Shown here in pieces: positions 63,477 through 64,000 of a stretch of DNA of 64,000 nucleotides. The stretch is taken from the NCBI RefSeq assembly GCF_043641665.1, contig NC_092180.1:6751891-6815890 (forward strand). The letters run 5' to 3'. This DNA comes from Enoplosus armatus. Its lineage: Eukaryota; Chordata; Actinopteri; Centrarchiformes; Enoplosidae. A program made the translations under genes and the position numbers. Each line of letters opens with the position of its first letter. Position 1 is the first letter of the stretch. The notes beneath the pieces were generated by a model. The model did not search any database and was not told the origin of the DNA. It saw nothing but the letters and a program-made list of their open reading frames with translations.

Positions 63477-64000
63477 CTGTGAGACAATGAATTAAAGAGG
63501 TCATTCATATTGTGTTAACTATGATAATAATGCAAATTACACAGAAAAAAAAAATACAAACACAACAGAGAATGTTTTACAGTGAGATTCGTGTATAACT
63601 GTCTGCACTAAGTGAGCAAAAAGTGCATCGTGGCTGCATCAAGGCGTTGATCTTTGCTACAGGGTGTTATATGCAAGACAATTATACAAGTCAAAAGATC
63701 CTTTTTTAATCTTCTTCACACAGTAAAGCCGCGGGGGAAAGACTGACTTATATCTTCTAAATGACTTGGAAGAGACTCAACTGCAGTCAGTATTGTAGAA
63801 CCTGTATAAGATACTGGCAGAAGGGCTCACTAAGAATGATCGCACTGAGGTTACCAGGGAATACTCTCTGAACACCCTTTCCATTTAAATAAGCCATCTC
63901 ACAGTGCAGGAGATTTCCCTGAAGGAGAATTTTTTGAAGGCAAATATTTTTTTTTGCAGTCCTCTATCTCAGCATGGAAATTCACTACCTTGGGGAGAAT
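63477..64000 (-). other. znf609: znf609 upstream intron, cut by the window edge
   Basis: Sequence before the acceptor TTGTCTCACAG. No coding exon within the last 524 bases; the large N-terminal exon expected from the human gene must lie beyond 64000. Confidence 0.7.

Overview
The window is vertebrate nuclear DNA, most likely from a percomorph teleost fish. Reasons: split genes with GT-AG introns, ordinary vertebrate gene families, dense (CA)n microsatellites, and dispersed repeats of a kind common in teleost genomes. There are no operons, CRISPR arrays, prophages or bacterial-type genes. Most of the 64 kb is intron or intergenic DNA.

Layout. 1-9.25 kb looks like the first intron of a minus-strand gene whose 5' noncoding exon ends at 9251; by analogy with human MYO9A/SENP8 that gene is probably myo9a, but none of its coding sequence is present. 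9.5-9.98 kb is a CpG-rich promoter with NF-Y, YY1, NRF1-like and ETS motifs, placed to fire both ways. senp8 follows on the plus strand: noncoding exon 1 ending at 9976, then its whole coding sequence in one exon (11393-12058), encoding the NEDD8 protease DEN1/SENP8 with its catalytic triad intact. 12.75-22.4 kb is intergenic and holds a foldback element and other repeats. gramd2a is on the minus strand (22830-41878): ten coding exons, joined by hand with every splice phase agreeing, give a 312-residue ER-anchored GRAM-domain protein. A further 5' noncoding exon and a GC-rich promoter probably lie at about 48.0-48.35 kb. 42.88-43.85 kb is a degenerate AT-rich tandem array. 48.4-52.3 kb is repeats plus one unassigned coding-like minus-strand stretch at 50.28-50.42 kb. 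The rest is the 3' part of znf609 on the minus strand (coding 56680-63476, five exons), followed by a predicted 3'UTR intron and a roughly 3.2 kb 3'UTR exon ending near 52.3 kb. The 5' exons of znf609 lie beyond the right edge.

The genes are not functionally linked as a cassette. senp8 acts on the ubiquitin-like protein NEDD8, gramd2a acts at ER-plasma membrane contacts, and znf609 is a chromatin/transcription regulator. I see no undescribed system. The points worth checking are local: CA/TG repeats pressed against gramd2a splice sites, a GC-AG intron, a three-copy DEFP repeat in GRAMD2A, a polyglutamine tract in ZNF609, hAT-like elements with recognisable 8-bp target duplications, an in-frame GC-rich extension of a GRAM exon, and the orphan exon-like block at 50.3 kb.
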